In this document: positions 55,521 through 64,000 of the stretch, in pieces | How the letters are laid out: each line of letters begins with the position of its first letter | Numbering within the stretch: the first letter of the stretch is position 1 | Source of the DNA: Amoebidium appalachense | Lineage: Eukaryota > Ichthyosporea | DNA: 64,000 nucleotides | Direction: 5' to 3' | Assembly (NCBI GenBank): GCA_963693365.1 | Contig: CAVNZM010000017.1 | Location: forward strand, 3,162,001-3,226,000 | The notes under the pieces: generated by a model | Database searches by the model: none | What the model was told of the DNA's origin: nothing | What the model saw: only the letters and a program-made list of their open reading frames with translations | Made by a program: the position numbers and the translations under genes

Positions 55521-57578
55521 TCACTTATGCGAAAGTATCTTCGAGAACGAAACTCGATAAGCACGCGATGTCTTTGACACTGCCCCCACTGCCACCGATT
55601 CGCGTAGCGGTACATGCAGCGCCTCTCCAAACACCTGTGTCAGCGTCGATCCCAACCTCTTGATGCCCACCACCCGCCGACTGTCGAGCATGTTGGCGTC
55701 CGCCCACATTCGCATCCGTTCAGCCATGCCAGTGGCTGTTACCCAGCACCCATCCGCGATTCCGAAGTCTTGTGTTCCGTCAGCTCCTTGGGCGATGTCC
55801 CTCAGAAATTGTATTTCTAGCGGCAGACTCTTCTCCATGAGCTGTTGCTTGAGCTTAGTATGGGGGGGCGGCGGCATTGTCTTAGGGACATCGGGAAGGT
55901 CCAGGAAGAAGTGGAACAGAGCCTCCAGCACCTCCGGTTGCCGGTGAAATCTGACGAACTCGTCGAAGTACCGGAGCTGACCCACCCGAGAGCCGTTTGC
56001 CTCGAGACATATGAATCTCCGATCGGATAGCTCCACACGAACGGGCCAATCTTCGTTTGACAGAAAGACGTAGCGCTCGAAGTTTTTGGTGTAGATGCCA
56101 TCCACACCCTTCTTCTCCAAAAGGCTGTCTTCTTGTGTGATCAGACTTTTGATAAGGTTGTTGGCCTCGTGGCACCCACCAAAGACACACTCGTCGATAA
56201 CAGCTAGTAGTTTGTGGTTGAGGTGGGAGTTGAACTTGCTGGATATGTGTTCCTTGTTCTTCACGTAAGCGTAGTATTCCGAGCCTACCAGCGCCTTGAG
56301 TACGTCGAAGAACACATTTTTCCCGGTTCCCTGGACTGACTTGACGAGTACCGCCGTCCCAGACTTGGTGTCGGGGTGCTGGAAAATCTGGGCAACCCAC
56401 TTGAGAAGGTATTCAAATACCTCGGCGTTTCCATCGGCAAGCACCTCGAATGCGTGGCGTATGAACATCTCGATCCCGCCATATTCCCGTACACGGTACT
56501 TCTCGAGGAGCTCATCCGGCATGACCACAACCTTCTGGCCAGGATGGTAGGGGGTCATCGGGCATTCTGGGCCCATGTAACGGAATCCCTCAGTGTACTT
56601 GATGGGGAAGCCGCGAAAGAAGTTATATGTGAACAGGGCTCCTTGGCGGTACTTGGGGTTTATCTCTCCTGTCTTGGGATTGGGCGACGCGGGGTCGAAG
56701 ACTGCTTGCCCATAACGAGGAACGTGGCGTCCCATAAGGAAATCAATGCCGGTGTACGTCCGCTTGATTTCACCACCCTCACCCTCCATCCACTCAACCA
56801 CGAAACCCTGCATGGTGCATTTCATGTCCTTCTCGGTCAACGTCTTGAGTGTGTACACGCCCTTGTCATGGCACCACACCTTCAAGAGGTAGAGGGATGT
56901 GCCGTTGATTTTTCCCACCCACTTCTGCAGGTACTCGACGAGCTCAGCTTCCTTCCAGGTGGTTGGTAGCAGGTCCGGCATGAACTCGTATCCACCCGGA
57001 GGGTCGGTCGACTCTTGCTCAAGAACGCGGATCACCTCCTCGATGAGAGTCTGCCGCTTCCGGTCCTTGTTTGCAACCACGGCGGGGGCGGCTGCTGTAC
57101 TAGGTGCTGTGCCGAATGTGGTCGTATGGGGCCCCTGGGTCCAACGCGTCGCGGTCGTCCAGTCGAGAATCGGGTTCATTACTACCCTGTTGGCCAAAGG
57201 AAATTTCTCCTTGGCCCATGACTTGAGCGCAGCTCTGTTAGGCCCGGGAGCTGGGTGGCGGGTGTTGCACTCGTAGTGTGCGGTCTTGTGGCGCTTGGAC
57301 TGACGGGTGGTTATTTCGGCATAAACCAGTCCAAACTGTCGCTTGAGGGAATTGTGGAGGTCGTTGTGATCGAAGGGCTCATTGTCCACCGTAACTTCCC
57401 GGGACCCCTGTGGTGCAAAGACTGCGAGGTACCAGTCAGGACAGGCACTGCGGCGCGAGAGCCCTTGGTTTGCCTGCTTGGGTTGATCTGCACCCTCGCA
57501 GCAAACCTCGTATTCGGTCTTCTCCGTATCCTTGCCGTCGCACCGGGCAGTGTTCATGTTTGAGCGAATGACATCCAT
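55521..57578 (-). CDS. D5-like SF3 helicase (DUF5906-type), long form, 685 aa
   Basis: ATG at 57578, TATA box 54 bp upstream. Extra N-terminal region (1-205) has no recognised fold. The N-domain (about 205-330) ends with FDPASPNPKTG. SF3 core: Walker A VQGTGKN (415-421), Walker B LLAVIDE (457-463), motif C VFLSNED (504-510), arginine finger region VRVELSDRR. C-domain about 588-685 from FLRDIAQGADG. Predicted replicative helicase acting on viral or element DNA. The C-domain is shared with nuclease proteins at 37963, 54406 and 58188. No PrimPol or HUH motif was seen in the N-terminal extension, though one could be too diverged to spot. Confidence 0.88.
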   Translation of the reverse strand: MDVIRSNMNTARCDGKDTEKTEYEVCCEGADQPKQANQGLSRRSACPDWYLAVFAPQGSREVTVDNEPFDHNDLHNSLKRQFGLVYAEITTRQSKRHKTAHYECNTRHPAPGPNRAALKSWAKEKFPLANRVVMNPILDWTTATRWTQGPHTTTFGTAPSTAAAPAVVANKDRKRQTLIEEVIRVLEQESTDPPGGYEFMPDLLPTTWKEAELVEYLQKWVGKINGTSLYLLKVWCHDKGVYTLKTLTEKDMKCTMQGFVVEWMEGEGGEIKRTYTGIDFLMGRHVPRYGQAVFDPASPNPKTGEINPKYRQGALFTYNFFRGFPIKYTEGFRYMGPECPMTPYHPGQKVVVMPDELLEKYRVREYGGIEMFIRHAFEVLADGNAEVFEYLLKWVAQIFQHPDTKSGTAVLVKSVQGTGKNVFFDVLKALVGSEYYAYVKNKEHISSKFNSHLNHKLLAVIDECVFGGCHEANNLIKSLITQEDSLLEKKGVDGIYTKNFERYVFLSNEDWPVRVELSDRRFICLEANGSRVGQLRYFDEFVRFHRQPEVLEALFHFFLDLPDVPKTMPPPPHTKLKQQLMEKSLPLEIQFLRDIAQGADGTQDFGIADGCWVTATGMAERMRMWADANMLDSRRVVGIKRLGSTLTQVFGEALHVPLRESVAVGAVSKTSRAYRVSFSKILSHK

Positions 57579-57631
57579 TGTGGTAGTGAAGGGGATAGAT
57601 AATATTTGACGGTCTGAGGTCTGGCAAGCGC

Positions 57632-57638
57632 TTTTATA
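57632..57638 (-). promoter_or_regulatory. TATA box (GGTATAAAAGC)
   Basis: Minus strand GAAGGTATAAAAGCGC, 54 bp upstream of the helicase ATG. It overlaps the stop codon of the upstream zinc-finger gene, so the helicase promoter lies inside the neighbour's 3' end. Confidence 0.7.
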
Positions 57639-58095
57639 CCTTCGGGCTGGGCACAAGACTGGGGTGTTCAGTCTCGACGTGCCTGTTCAGGGTTGTAGAC
57701 CAGGCAAATGCAGCCTGGCACTGGTCGAAGGGGCATGTAAAACGCCCGCTTGCGCGCCGGGGCCGTCTCGGCAGCTGACACCCTTCATGAGCTGTTCGTC
57801 GGTGAACCCACAAACCCGCAGGATAGACGTAAGTGGCTGGACAGTCTGGGCATTGATAGGGTCGGCTGCCAGAGTGTGTGCGCTGGTGCAGTTTCATGTG
57901 GTCGCTGCGGGCAAAGCTTGCAAAGCAGCCGGGTTGTGGACAGGCATATGCGCCGGTGCTATTATTCTTGTGGGTATTTTCGTGTCTTTTTAGATTTGCC
58001 TTGAATGTGAACATTGCTGAACACAGTGTGCAAGCGTGGCGCTTCGGGTTAGGGGGTGTCTGAGACTCTATGGTTGGCGTGTATTGGAGGTCCAT
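57634..58095 (-). CDS. Four-finger C2H2 zinc-finger protein (153 aa)
   Basis: ATG at 58095. Four canonical C2H2 fingers: CTLC...HENTH, CPQPGC...HQRTH, CPDC...HRRTAH, CPFDQC...HVETEH, with TGEKP-like linkers partly conserved. Predicted sequence-specific DNA-binding transcription factor, nuclear. A TATATAAAG box lies about 40 bp upstream. It sits head-to-tail with the long helicase gene and head-to-head with the nuclease gene at 58188. Confidence 0.8.
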   Translation of the reverse strand: MDLQYTPTIESQTPPNPKRHACTLCSAMFTFKANLKRHENTHKNNSTGAYACPQPGCFASFARSDHMKLHQRTHSGSRPYQCPDCPATYVYPAGLWVHRRTAHEGCQLPRRPRRASGRFTCPFDQCQAAFAWSTTLNRHVETEHPSLVPSPKV

Positions 58096-58187
58096 TACTG
58101 CTAAGTGGCAAGAAAAGAAACATGATAACGCTTTATATAACCCCTGGTCTTCTTCGTCGGCCACTGATTTTTTTGTGACCTACAGTG

Positions 58188-58875
58188 ATGGCCACCTACA
58201 ACGAGGCGTTTGTCAGCGACAAATTGGCACGGATTGAAGGTGGGAAACGCGAAGTGGTGACCCCCGCGGGCCGCATCGACCTGCTCACAGACACGGACAT
58301 CATCGAGGTCAAGCGCGCACCGCAGTGGAAGGCCGCAATGGGACAGGTGCAGGCGTACATGAAGTACTGTCTACCCGAGCCACCGACCACGGGTCCATCT
58401 GTTCGGCTATGCGTCAGCAGACGTGTTCAAGGTGGCCATCGAAACAATGTCAGACTTTAATATATGTGTGACGGTGGAACCTGACACGATGCAGCTTGTG
58501 TGGGGAAACCGACCAACTGCTACGCCCTCCAGGCCACAGGCTGGTTCTGTTTCGGTGGAGGTACAGTTCTTGAAGGACGTGGCCAACGGATATGGTGTTG
58601 CAGCATCACAACTGGCGGAAGGGGGGATGTGGGTGACGACTGGCGGGATGCTGGAACTGATGCGCACCTGGGCGAGCACAAGGGGAACGGGTACGGAAAT
58701 TCGGGTGGGATCCAAAAGGTTGGGTTCGTGCCTCAAAAAGGTCCTTGGGGAGCGCAGCTGGGTCTACTCGAATATGGTGAAAATAGGGAACCCCACATCG
58801 GAAACAACTATGGGGTATCGATTCGACAGAGACAAGGTCCTGAACTTTGAGAACAGCGGCCAGGCCGACGAATAG
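58188..58875 (+). CDS. PD-(D/E)XK nuclease + helicase C-domain protein, frame break
   Basis: ATG at 58188. Nuclease motifs GRIDLL, IIEVK and GQVQAY are intact. The frame shifts by one base between about 58368 and 58390, after which VHLFGYA, DTMQLVWG and the FLKD C-domain continue to the stop at 58875. Unbroken length about 228 aa. Divergent from the zinc-finger gene (92 bp between starts). A third full-length member of the family. The break is not at an obvious homopolymer, so real decay is plausible here. Confidence 0.65.
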
Positions 58876-59076
58876 GGCGACCACATGCAGCACGCGCACG
58901 CCCGGGCGCGTGTGCGTCTGGAATCCATCAAACCCATGAACGGTAAAAAATGGGGAAGCTCCGCGCGCGTACAATGCGCTGGCTGGCGAAACAGTCAAAG
59001 CCTGGTGTGGGGGGCTATTTTTAGGGATACCGGGTGTCTGTGTGTGGTGTATTTTTTATTCGTACACTGTTATAGA

Positions 59077-59280
59077 ATGTCCGCGGTAGGCTACGACGAG
59101 GCGTTCGTGCGCGAGCGACTGGCCGCGCTCGAGGACGGCGTGTGCGAGGTGCGCACACGGGCCGGCCGGATCGACGTGCTGACGAGCACGCAGGTCATCG
59201 AGGTCCAGCGCGCGTCGCAGTGGAAGACGGCGAAAAAAGTCAAAGCAGCGCAGAGTTGGCCAATGAACGGTCAAAGCTAG
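59077..59280 (+). CDS. Truncated nuclease paralogue (67 aa)
   Basis: ATG at 59077. Contains GRIDVLTSTQVIEVQR, where the catalytic K of E-x-K is Q, and ends just after QWKTA in a dispersed repeat (shared with 41255-41335). The ARVHL segment and C-domain are missing. Probably a pseudogene created by insertion of the repeat. Confidence 0.5.
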   Translation: MSAVGYDEAFVRERLAALEDGVCEVRTRAGRIDVLTSTQVIEVQRASQWKTAKKVKAAQSWPMNGQS

Positions 59281-59600
59281 CGCGAAGTAGTGAATATTCA
59301 ACGAAGCTAGCGCAGAGTTCGCGTTGGCCAATAAACGGTCAAAGCAGCGCAGAGTTGGCCTATAAACGGTCAACCAAACACGAACCCTCGGTCAATATCC
59401 GGTCAACCCGAACTCGTGTTTGGCGCAAATCTAGTGAACCCAAAACGAACATCGCGCGAACCCCTGCCAATATCCGGTCAACCCGAACTCGTGTTTGGCG
59501 CAAATCTAGTGAACCCAAAACGAACATCGCGCGAACCCCTGCCAATATCCGGTCAACCAACACGAACCCTCAGTCAATATCGTTCGATCCACGGAGCATC
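59229..59600. repeat. Dispersed and tandem repeats
   Basis: GCAGAGTTGGCCAATxAACGGTCAAAGC occurs at about 59250, 59310 and 59350 (also at 41255). A 75-bp unit starting CGGTCAACCCGAACTCGTGTTTGG is repeated twice at about 59400-59550. No gene. Confidence 0.65.
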
Positions 59601-59659
59601 CATTTCAATATTGGTCGAATCACGGAGACCACCTTTGAATAATGCTTGAATCGTATTCA

Positions 59660-59785
59660 CCCGCTATTCAATCTGATTGGTCGAAACATTAAATCTGATT
59701 GTACGAAACCGGTTCAATCTGATTGGTCGAAACATTAAATCTGATTGCACGAAACCGGTTCAATCTGATTGGTCGAAACCGTTTA
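59660..59785. promoter_or_regulatory. Tandem GATTGG-containing units
   Basis: CAATCTGATTGGTCGAAAC recurs three times (about 59670, 59720, 59760), interleaved with TAAATCTGATTGxACGAAACCGGTT. Upstream of a gene relic on the minus strand. Confidence 0.5.
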
Positions 59786-59822
59786 TTGACAGGAATCCCA
59801 ATTGTTGGGGATGACCGGCTGG

Positions 59823-59880
59823 CTACCACCCCAGCACGTGCTTCTCCAGGAAGCGCACGAGGTACACCTTGACCGGGTGC
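59823..59880 (-). pseudogene. C-terminal relic of a KilA/BRO-like gene
   Basis: The minus frame reads VKVYLVRFLEKHVLGW then stop, resembling the end (VKLYPVSFLAKHVV) of the 50008-50920 product. No upstream frame survives. Confidence 0.5.
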
Positions 59881-59966
59881 AGGCAAAGACGTAAAAGATG
59901 AAAAATAAATAGAGAAGCCACGGGCAAGAGGGTGGGAAGCCCCCCTCCCCAAAAAACAAAACAAAG

Positions 59967-60095
59967 AGCGCACGGTCATAGCGCTCATGACACATCTCTC
60001 CAAGAACACCTGTGCAAGCGCACGGTGATTGCGCTCATGACCCTACACTCACACAACACAGGTGCAAGCATACGCATTGCCCCAACCCCCCCGCC

Positions 60096-60156
<61 letters not shown>

Positions 60157-60427
60157 AAAGCGCCCGGTGATAGCGCTCATGACACATCTCTCCAAGAACA
60201 CATGTGCAAGCGCACGGTGATTGCGCTCATTAACCTACTCTCAAACAACACAGGTGCAAGCACACGGTGATAGCGCTCAAGCGCACTGTAATAGCGCTCA
60301 TGACCCTACTCTCAAACAATACATGTGCAAGCGCACCGTGATAGCGCTCATGCCCCTACTCTCAAACAACACATGTGCAAGCCCACGGTGATAGCGCTCA
60401 TGACCCTACTCTCAAACAACACATGTG
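59967..60427. repeat. Left 50-bp array (inverted relative to 63643-63893)
   Basis: About eight diverged units interrupted by a long C-run (about 60090-60142) and (CA)n. More diverged than the right array. Confidence 0.8.
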
Positions 60428-60569
60428 CACACACAAAGGCATTCGGGAACACACATGCACACTTTGCATCCCCCCTCCCCCCCCCCCTCCCCCCCCCCCC
60501 CCACAATCCCCCTCCCCCACACACACACAAAGGCATTCGGGAACACACATGCACACTTTGCATCCCCCC

Positions 60570-60608
<39 letters not shown>

Positions 60609-61018
60609 CCCCCTCCCCCCACACACACACAAAGGCATTCGGGAACACACATGCACACTTTGCATCCCCCCCCTCCCCCCCCCCCCCCCAATCCCCCTCC
60701 CCCCACACACACACAAAGGCATTCGGGAACACACATGCACACTTTGCATCCCCCCTCCCCCCCCCCCCCCCCCCCCCCCCCCTCCCCCCACACACACACA
60801 AAGGCATTCGGGAACACACATGCACACTTTGCATCCCCCCCTCCCCCCCCCCCCCCCCCCCAATCCCCCTCCCCCCACACACACACAAAGGCATTCGGGA
60901 ACACACATGCACACTTTGCATCCCTCCCTCCCCCCCCCCCCCCCCCCCCCCCAATCCCCCTCCCCCCACACACACACAAAGGCATTCGGGAACACACATG
61001 CACACTTTGCATCCCCCC

Positions 61019-61059
<41 letters not shown>

Positions 61060-61212
61060 CCCCCCTCCCCCCACACACACACAAAGGCATTCGGGAACAC
61101 ACATGCACACTTTGCATCCCCCCTCCCCCCCCCCCCCCCCCCACAATCCCCCTCCCCCCACACACACACAAAGGCATTCGGGAACACACATGCACACTTT
61201 GCATCCCCCCCT

Positions 61213-61243
<31 letters not shown>

Positions 61244-61310
61244 CCCCCTCCCCCCCCCCCACACACACAAAGGCATTCGGGCACACACATGCACACTTTG
61301 CATCCCCCTC
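60428..61310. repeat. Poly-C minisatellite, ten copies
   Basis: The unit is ACACACAAAGGCATTCGGG, ACACACATGCACACTTTGCATCCC, then a C-run of variable length and CAATCCCCCTCCC. Copies begin near 60434, 60527, 60638, 60714, 60797, 60885, 60972, 61080, 61163 and 61265. Length differs only in the C-runs. The 300-residue Pro/His and Gly/Val frames here are artefacts. Confidence 0.9.
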
Positions 61311-61418
61311 CACCCCCTTCGTGAGAATGCACTGAGTGTCACATATTTATAATAAGTTGAATTTTATTGATTGTGAAAAAGCACGAAGTCGCCTACCCTA
61401 GTAATATGGTGATACCGA

Positions 61419-63286
61419 TCAGTCAGGCCATTGATCGTAAAAGAGCACGAAGTCGCCTGGCCTGCTGGTAATATGGTGATACCGATCACAGTCAGGCCAA
61501 AGTTCATCCCATGTGTTGGTTGCTGCTTCATAATACAACCAGTGGTCGTATGGTTCACCAACTACTTGCACATGGTGATTCCTGATGGCATCCTCGAGGG
61601 CTATCTGACACGGCAGTTGCGGGTACCAATCCGCACCATCCAAAACCTCGGCGATAGGAACAGCACTCCACAGGGCATCCGCGCTGGGAGACGTGTCAGG
61701 CTGGCCCGTGGTCTTGTTAATACCGATATAGCTGCCGCGCTGTTGTTCCAAATGGTCGGAGGGGGTTTGTACCCAAAATAACTCGATGTCTGCCTGCCAG
61801 GGGCAGACGCCGTCGGCATCGTTGAGCATGATTTGGTCAAATCCACTCGGGGGGTAGATGACGGCCGCTTGCCGGGTTTCGGTGTCGTAAGCATACAACC
61901 CGTCAACAACGAATGGCAAATCTCTACCTTGCCCCTCCGCTTTGGCTGTTTTGAACTCTTCGCGCTCAACATCTTCATCAGTTTCCTGATTGTGTCAATG
62001 AAGTCTCCCCAATCGAAGGGAAGCACCATGACGTGTCGTTTGTTCATGACGTCCACAAGCATCTGCCACGACACGCCCACTTGCAGACGCCGCATGTATG
62101 TGGAAATTTCGACGGTTTCGATGTCGGTATCGATCTGGCCCAGGGGAACAAACTCGCCTTCTTCCTGCCCTTCCTGAATCTCGTAAGCAAACCACCCCGT
62201 GCACCGCCCGAATATGTTTTTGCGCTCGGCAGGCCCACCCTCGCTGTAATCCGCCTGGACCCTGCTAACTAAATTCGAAAGCTTTTTGTCCCATTCCAGC
62301 TTGTGTCTAATGATGTTTGCGTAGTCGTACAGGTGGGCTTGGGTACGGGGTGCAGTTGTAACTGGCGGGTTTGAGGCAGCTTGTGCCAAAATATTGGCCT
62401 TTTGGGTGGCCATATCTAGTATTATATTCGCATGGACATCGTCGTAGCCGTCGTCGTCGTGGTCCCTCCGGTGGGCATAATGGTCCATCAATCGCAGCAG
62501 CAAACACGTGTTAAACGACTCTAACGTATACGCAGAGCTGTCTAACTTGACAACTCCTGCAGACCCTCGCAACCACGCAGTGCACGGCGGGTAATGCCGC
62601 AGTTTGCCGTCCCCCGTGTACCCCTCACTGGGGTGTGTCTCTACGATCCTTCTAATAGCATCCTCAGGAAGTAAACCCCACCAGTTCCAGAACCTACTAT
62701 CCTGAAAATCACTGTTATTCTCTATCGCGTATTGGACATCCGCCAAAGTGGAGGTTGCAAAAAACATATCGGCAAAGCTCTCGCTCGTTTTTTGGTCCAG
62801 TTCGGACATTTTTGCCGCAATCTCTGCTGCTGTGGCCTGCATCACCGTCCTAGTTGCAAGGCAACAGCGCCCTTCAGGGTTGTACACGGCCAGCTTGTCA
62901 TAGCTTCGGAGGTACACCGCTGTGCATGCACGGAAACCTGCTTTCAACTCTTCCTGCAGTTGCAATAGACTCAACGAGGTGTCTACCTCAAACACAACAA
63001 AAGGGTGCAACGTTTCCACTAGAGTGACATCTTCGGGGGTTGAAACCGTGGCAAGGCCGTTGGTGTTTGCAAGAGAAAACACTACAACATCTTCCCCTAC
63101 AGGGCCTAACAACAGCGGTGTCTTCGATGGAACGATCCGAACACGCACTGGCATTGAGGGTGCAAGTCCCATTGCTGACAGCGAAATAATAATTCTGCCT
63201 ATACCCTGCATGCCAAATCCTGTTGTGTTTTCGTGCAGCTGAGGTCGGTGTATTTGAAACGATTTGGATATAATAACATCAGTCAT
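61419..63286 (-). CDS. Large hypothetical protein of the inverted-array block, frame break (about 622 aa)
   Basis: ATG at 63286. N-terminal third is beta-rich, followed by a helical middle with aromatic clusters (SRFWNWWGLLP) and an acidic DDDGYDDV stretch. Near codon 430-440 (about 61985-62000) the informative frame changes, continuing through PFVVDGLYAYD to 61419. The last 60 bp are duplicated directly downstream (61369-61430), giving a second RVGDFVLFHNQ end. General layout (beta-rich start, VDTSLSLLQLQEELKAGF) recalls the candidate virion protein at 47507, but no firm homology is claimed. Preceded by a GATTGG cluster (63295-63385). Confidence 0.55.
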
Positions 63287-63289
63287 CGC

Positions 63290-63390
63290 GCTGATTGGCT
63301 AAACGCGGATGACACATCTTTTAACGGATGATTGGTTGGATAAATCTAGTTACCATCGGCTAGCCGCGCTGATTGGCCAAATCCAATTGG
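63290..63390. promoter_or_regulatory. GATTGG cluster upstream of the 63286 gene
   Basis: CGCTGATTGGC occurs at about 63289 and 63368, and GATTGGTTGG at 63330. TATAAT-like sequences lie at about 63268. Orientation and spacing match other genes of the window. Confidence 0.5.
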
Positions 63391-63642
63391 TGTTGCTTCG
63401 GCATAACCCGTGCGCAAGCCCGAAAATTCGGATTTGTTTCTTGGTATTTTTTGAAGTCCGGAATATTTTTGCCTGGGGTGTATGGTATTTTTCATCCCCA
63501 GTTAAAGGGGGCAAAAGGGGGTTCCTATTTTAGATTACAACGAAATTTGCAGGGGTTTACCATAAACTGAAAATATGATGGTATTTTTGAAACGTTTAGG
63601 GTATTTTTTACCGTAAAAACGGGGTTATGGTCGGGCCTGCCC
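63391..63642. other. Intergenic, no gene seen
   Basis: T-rich with GTATTTTT phrases repeated at about 63446, 63482, 63580 and 63601. Short frames only. Confidence 0.4.
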
Positions 63643-63893
63643 GTGCGCTTGCACCTGTGTTGCTTGAGAGTAGGGTCATGAGCGCTATCACCGTGCGCTT
63701 GCACCTGTGTTGCTTGAGAGTAGGGTCATGAGCGCTATCACCGTGCGCTTGCACCTGTGTTGTTGGCGAGTAGGGTCATGAGCGCTATCACCGTGCGCTT
63801 GCACCTGTGTTGCTTGAGAGTAGGGTCATGAGCGCTATCACCGTGCGCTTGCACCTGTGTTGTTGGCGAGTAGGGTCATGATCGCTATCACCA
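63643..63893. repeat. Right 50-bp tandem array
   Basis: Five units of exactly 50 bp starting GTGCGCTTGCACCTGTGTTG at 63643, 63693, 63743, 63793 and 63843, with variants GCTTGAGAG / GTTGGCGAG. Followed by a C-run to 63937. Confidence 0.92.
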
Positions 63894-64000
63894 TACCCTT
63901 GCTCATGAGCGCCCCCCCCCCTCCCCCCCCCCCCCCAAACCCTCCTCCCATCTGCCCGCACAACCCCAACCCCACATTATATCGTGCACCGGGTAACATG

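Larger units (their letters stand above)
59967..63893. mobile_element. ~3.9-kb block bounded by inverted 50-bp arrays
   Basis: Left units GGTGATAGCGCTCATGACCC...CAGGTGCAAGCGCAC (59967-60427) are the reverse complement of the right units (63643-63893). The block encloses a poly-C minisatellite and one large minus-strand gene (61419-63286). The arrangement parallels the 24.1-30.3 kb element although the repeat sequences differ. No transposase is recognised. Confidence 0.5.

Noticed and set aside
55341-55577. 78-residue basic plus-strand frame
   Set aside because: Overlaps the 3' end of the long helicase gene and has no motif; TATA-like sequence upstream alone is weak support.
60348-61352. Open frames of about 300-336 codons on both strands (Pro/His/Thr or Gly/Val/Cys-rich)
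   Set aside because: They are translations of the poly-C minisatellite in every frame; length comes from a stop-free repeat unit.
30800-63300. Complete integrated giant virus or Polinton
   Set aside because: No major capsid protein, packaging ATPase, protein-primed or other DNA polymerase, or integrase could be recognised, and a scaffold gap interrupts the region.

Overview
The window comes from a nuclear genome of a microbial eukaryote that I cannot name. The left part has a conventional intron-rich gene (GT-AG introns), very long CA/GT, CT and poly-C/poly-G tracts, and a tRNA-like sequence in an intron. The right part has compact intronless genes of large-DNA-virus or mobile-element type. 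A run of exactly 500 N (42875-43374) is a scaffold join, so the order of the two right-hand pieces is not proven by sequence.

Left third (1-24 kb): mostly simple-sequence DNA around one large gene at 7266-18464 (+). I resolve 18 exons with consistent phase-0/phase-1 junctions. It encodes a secreted adhesin or matrix-like protein of about 1495 codons: signal peptide, Cys-rich head, two F5/8-type-C-like domains, a WSC-like domain, six or more Cna-B/SdrD-like beta repeats and a C-terminal EGF-like module. One in-frame TAG interrupts exon 16. At 23.1-23.5 kb lies a 376-bp GC-rich inverted repeat bounded by TA/TA.

Middle (24.1-30.3 kb): a block of about 6.2 kb bounded by inverted terminal arrays (92-bp units, eight copies on the left and about three on the right). 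It holds three coiled-coil or low-complexity protein genes and a 22-bp satellite, with no recognisable transposase or polymerase.

Right half (30.8-64 kb): dense intronless genes, many with a GGTATAAAAG-type TATA box 40-100 bp upstream of the ATG, some with AATAAA overlapping the stop codon, and several with GATTGG (CCAAT-box) clusters. Recognisable products are two D5-like SF3 helicases (DUF5906-like), a family of PD-(D/E)XK-like nuclease proteins that share the helicase C-terminal domain, a stand-alone helicase N-domain, a two-MYND protein, a Fic protein overlapping a patatin-like lipase, C2H2 zinc-finger proteins, a GIY-YIG (T5orf172-like) protein, a KilA/BRO-like regulator, a DNA methyltransferase, a candidate cysteine protease and a candidate virion protein. 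No major capsid protein, packaging ATPase or DNA polymerase was recognised, so this looks like part of an integrated virus, or several co-located viral/mobile modules, rather than a complete viral genome. At 60.0-63.9 kb a second block is bounded by inverted 50-bp arrays and carries one large gene.

At least five genes are interrupted by single-base shifts, three or four of them at homopolymers. This fits either assembly error or decay, and reads would decide it. The most interesting observation is module exchange among the replication-type proteins: the N-domain and the C-domain of the SF3 helicases also occur without the ATPase, and the C-domain is fused to a RecB-like nuclease present in five copies, two of them with altered catalytic residues.
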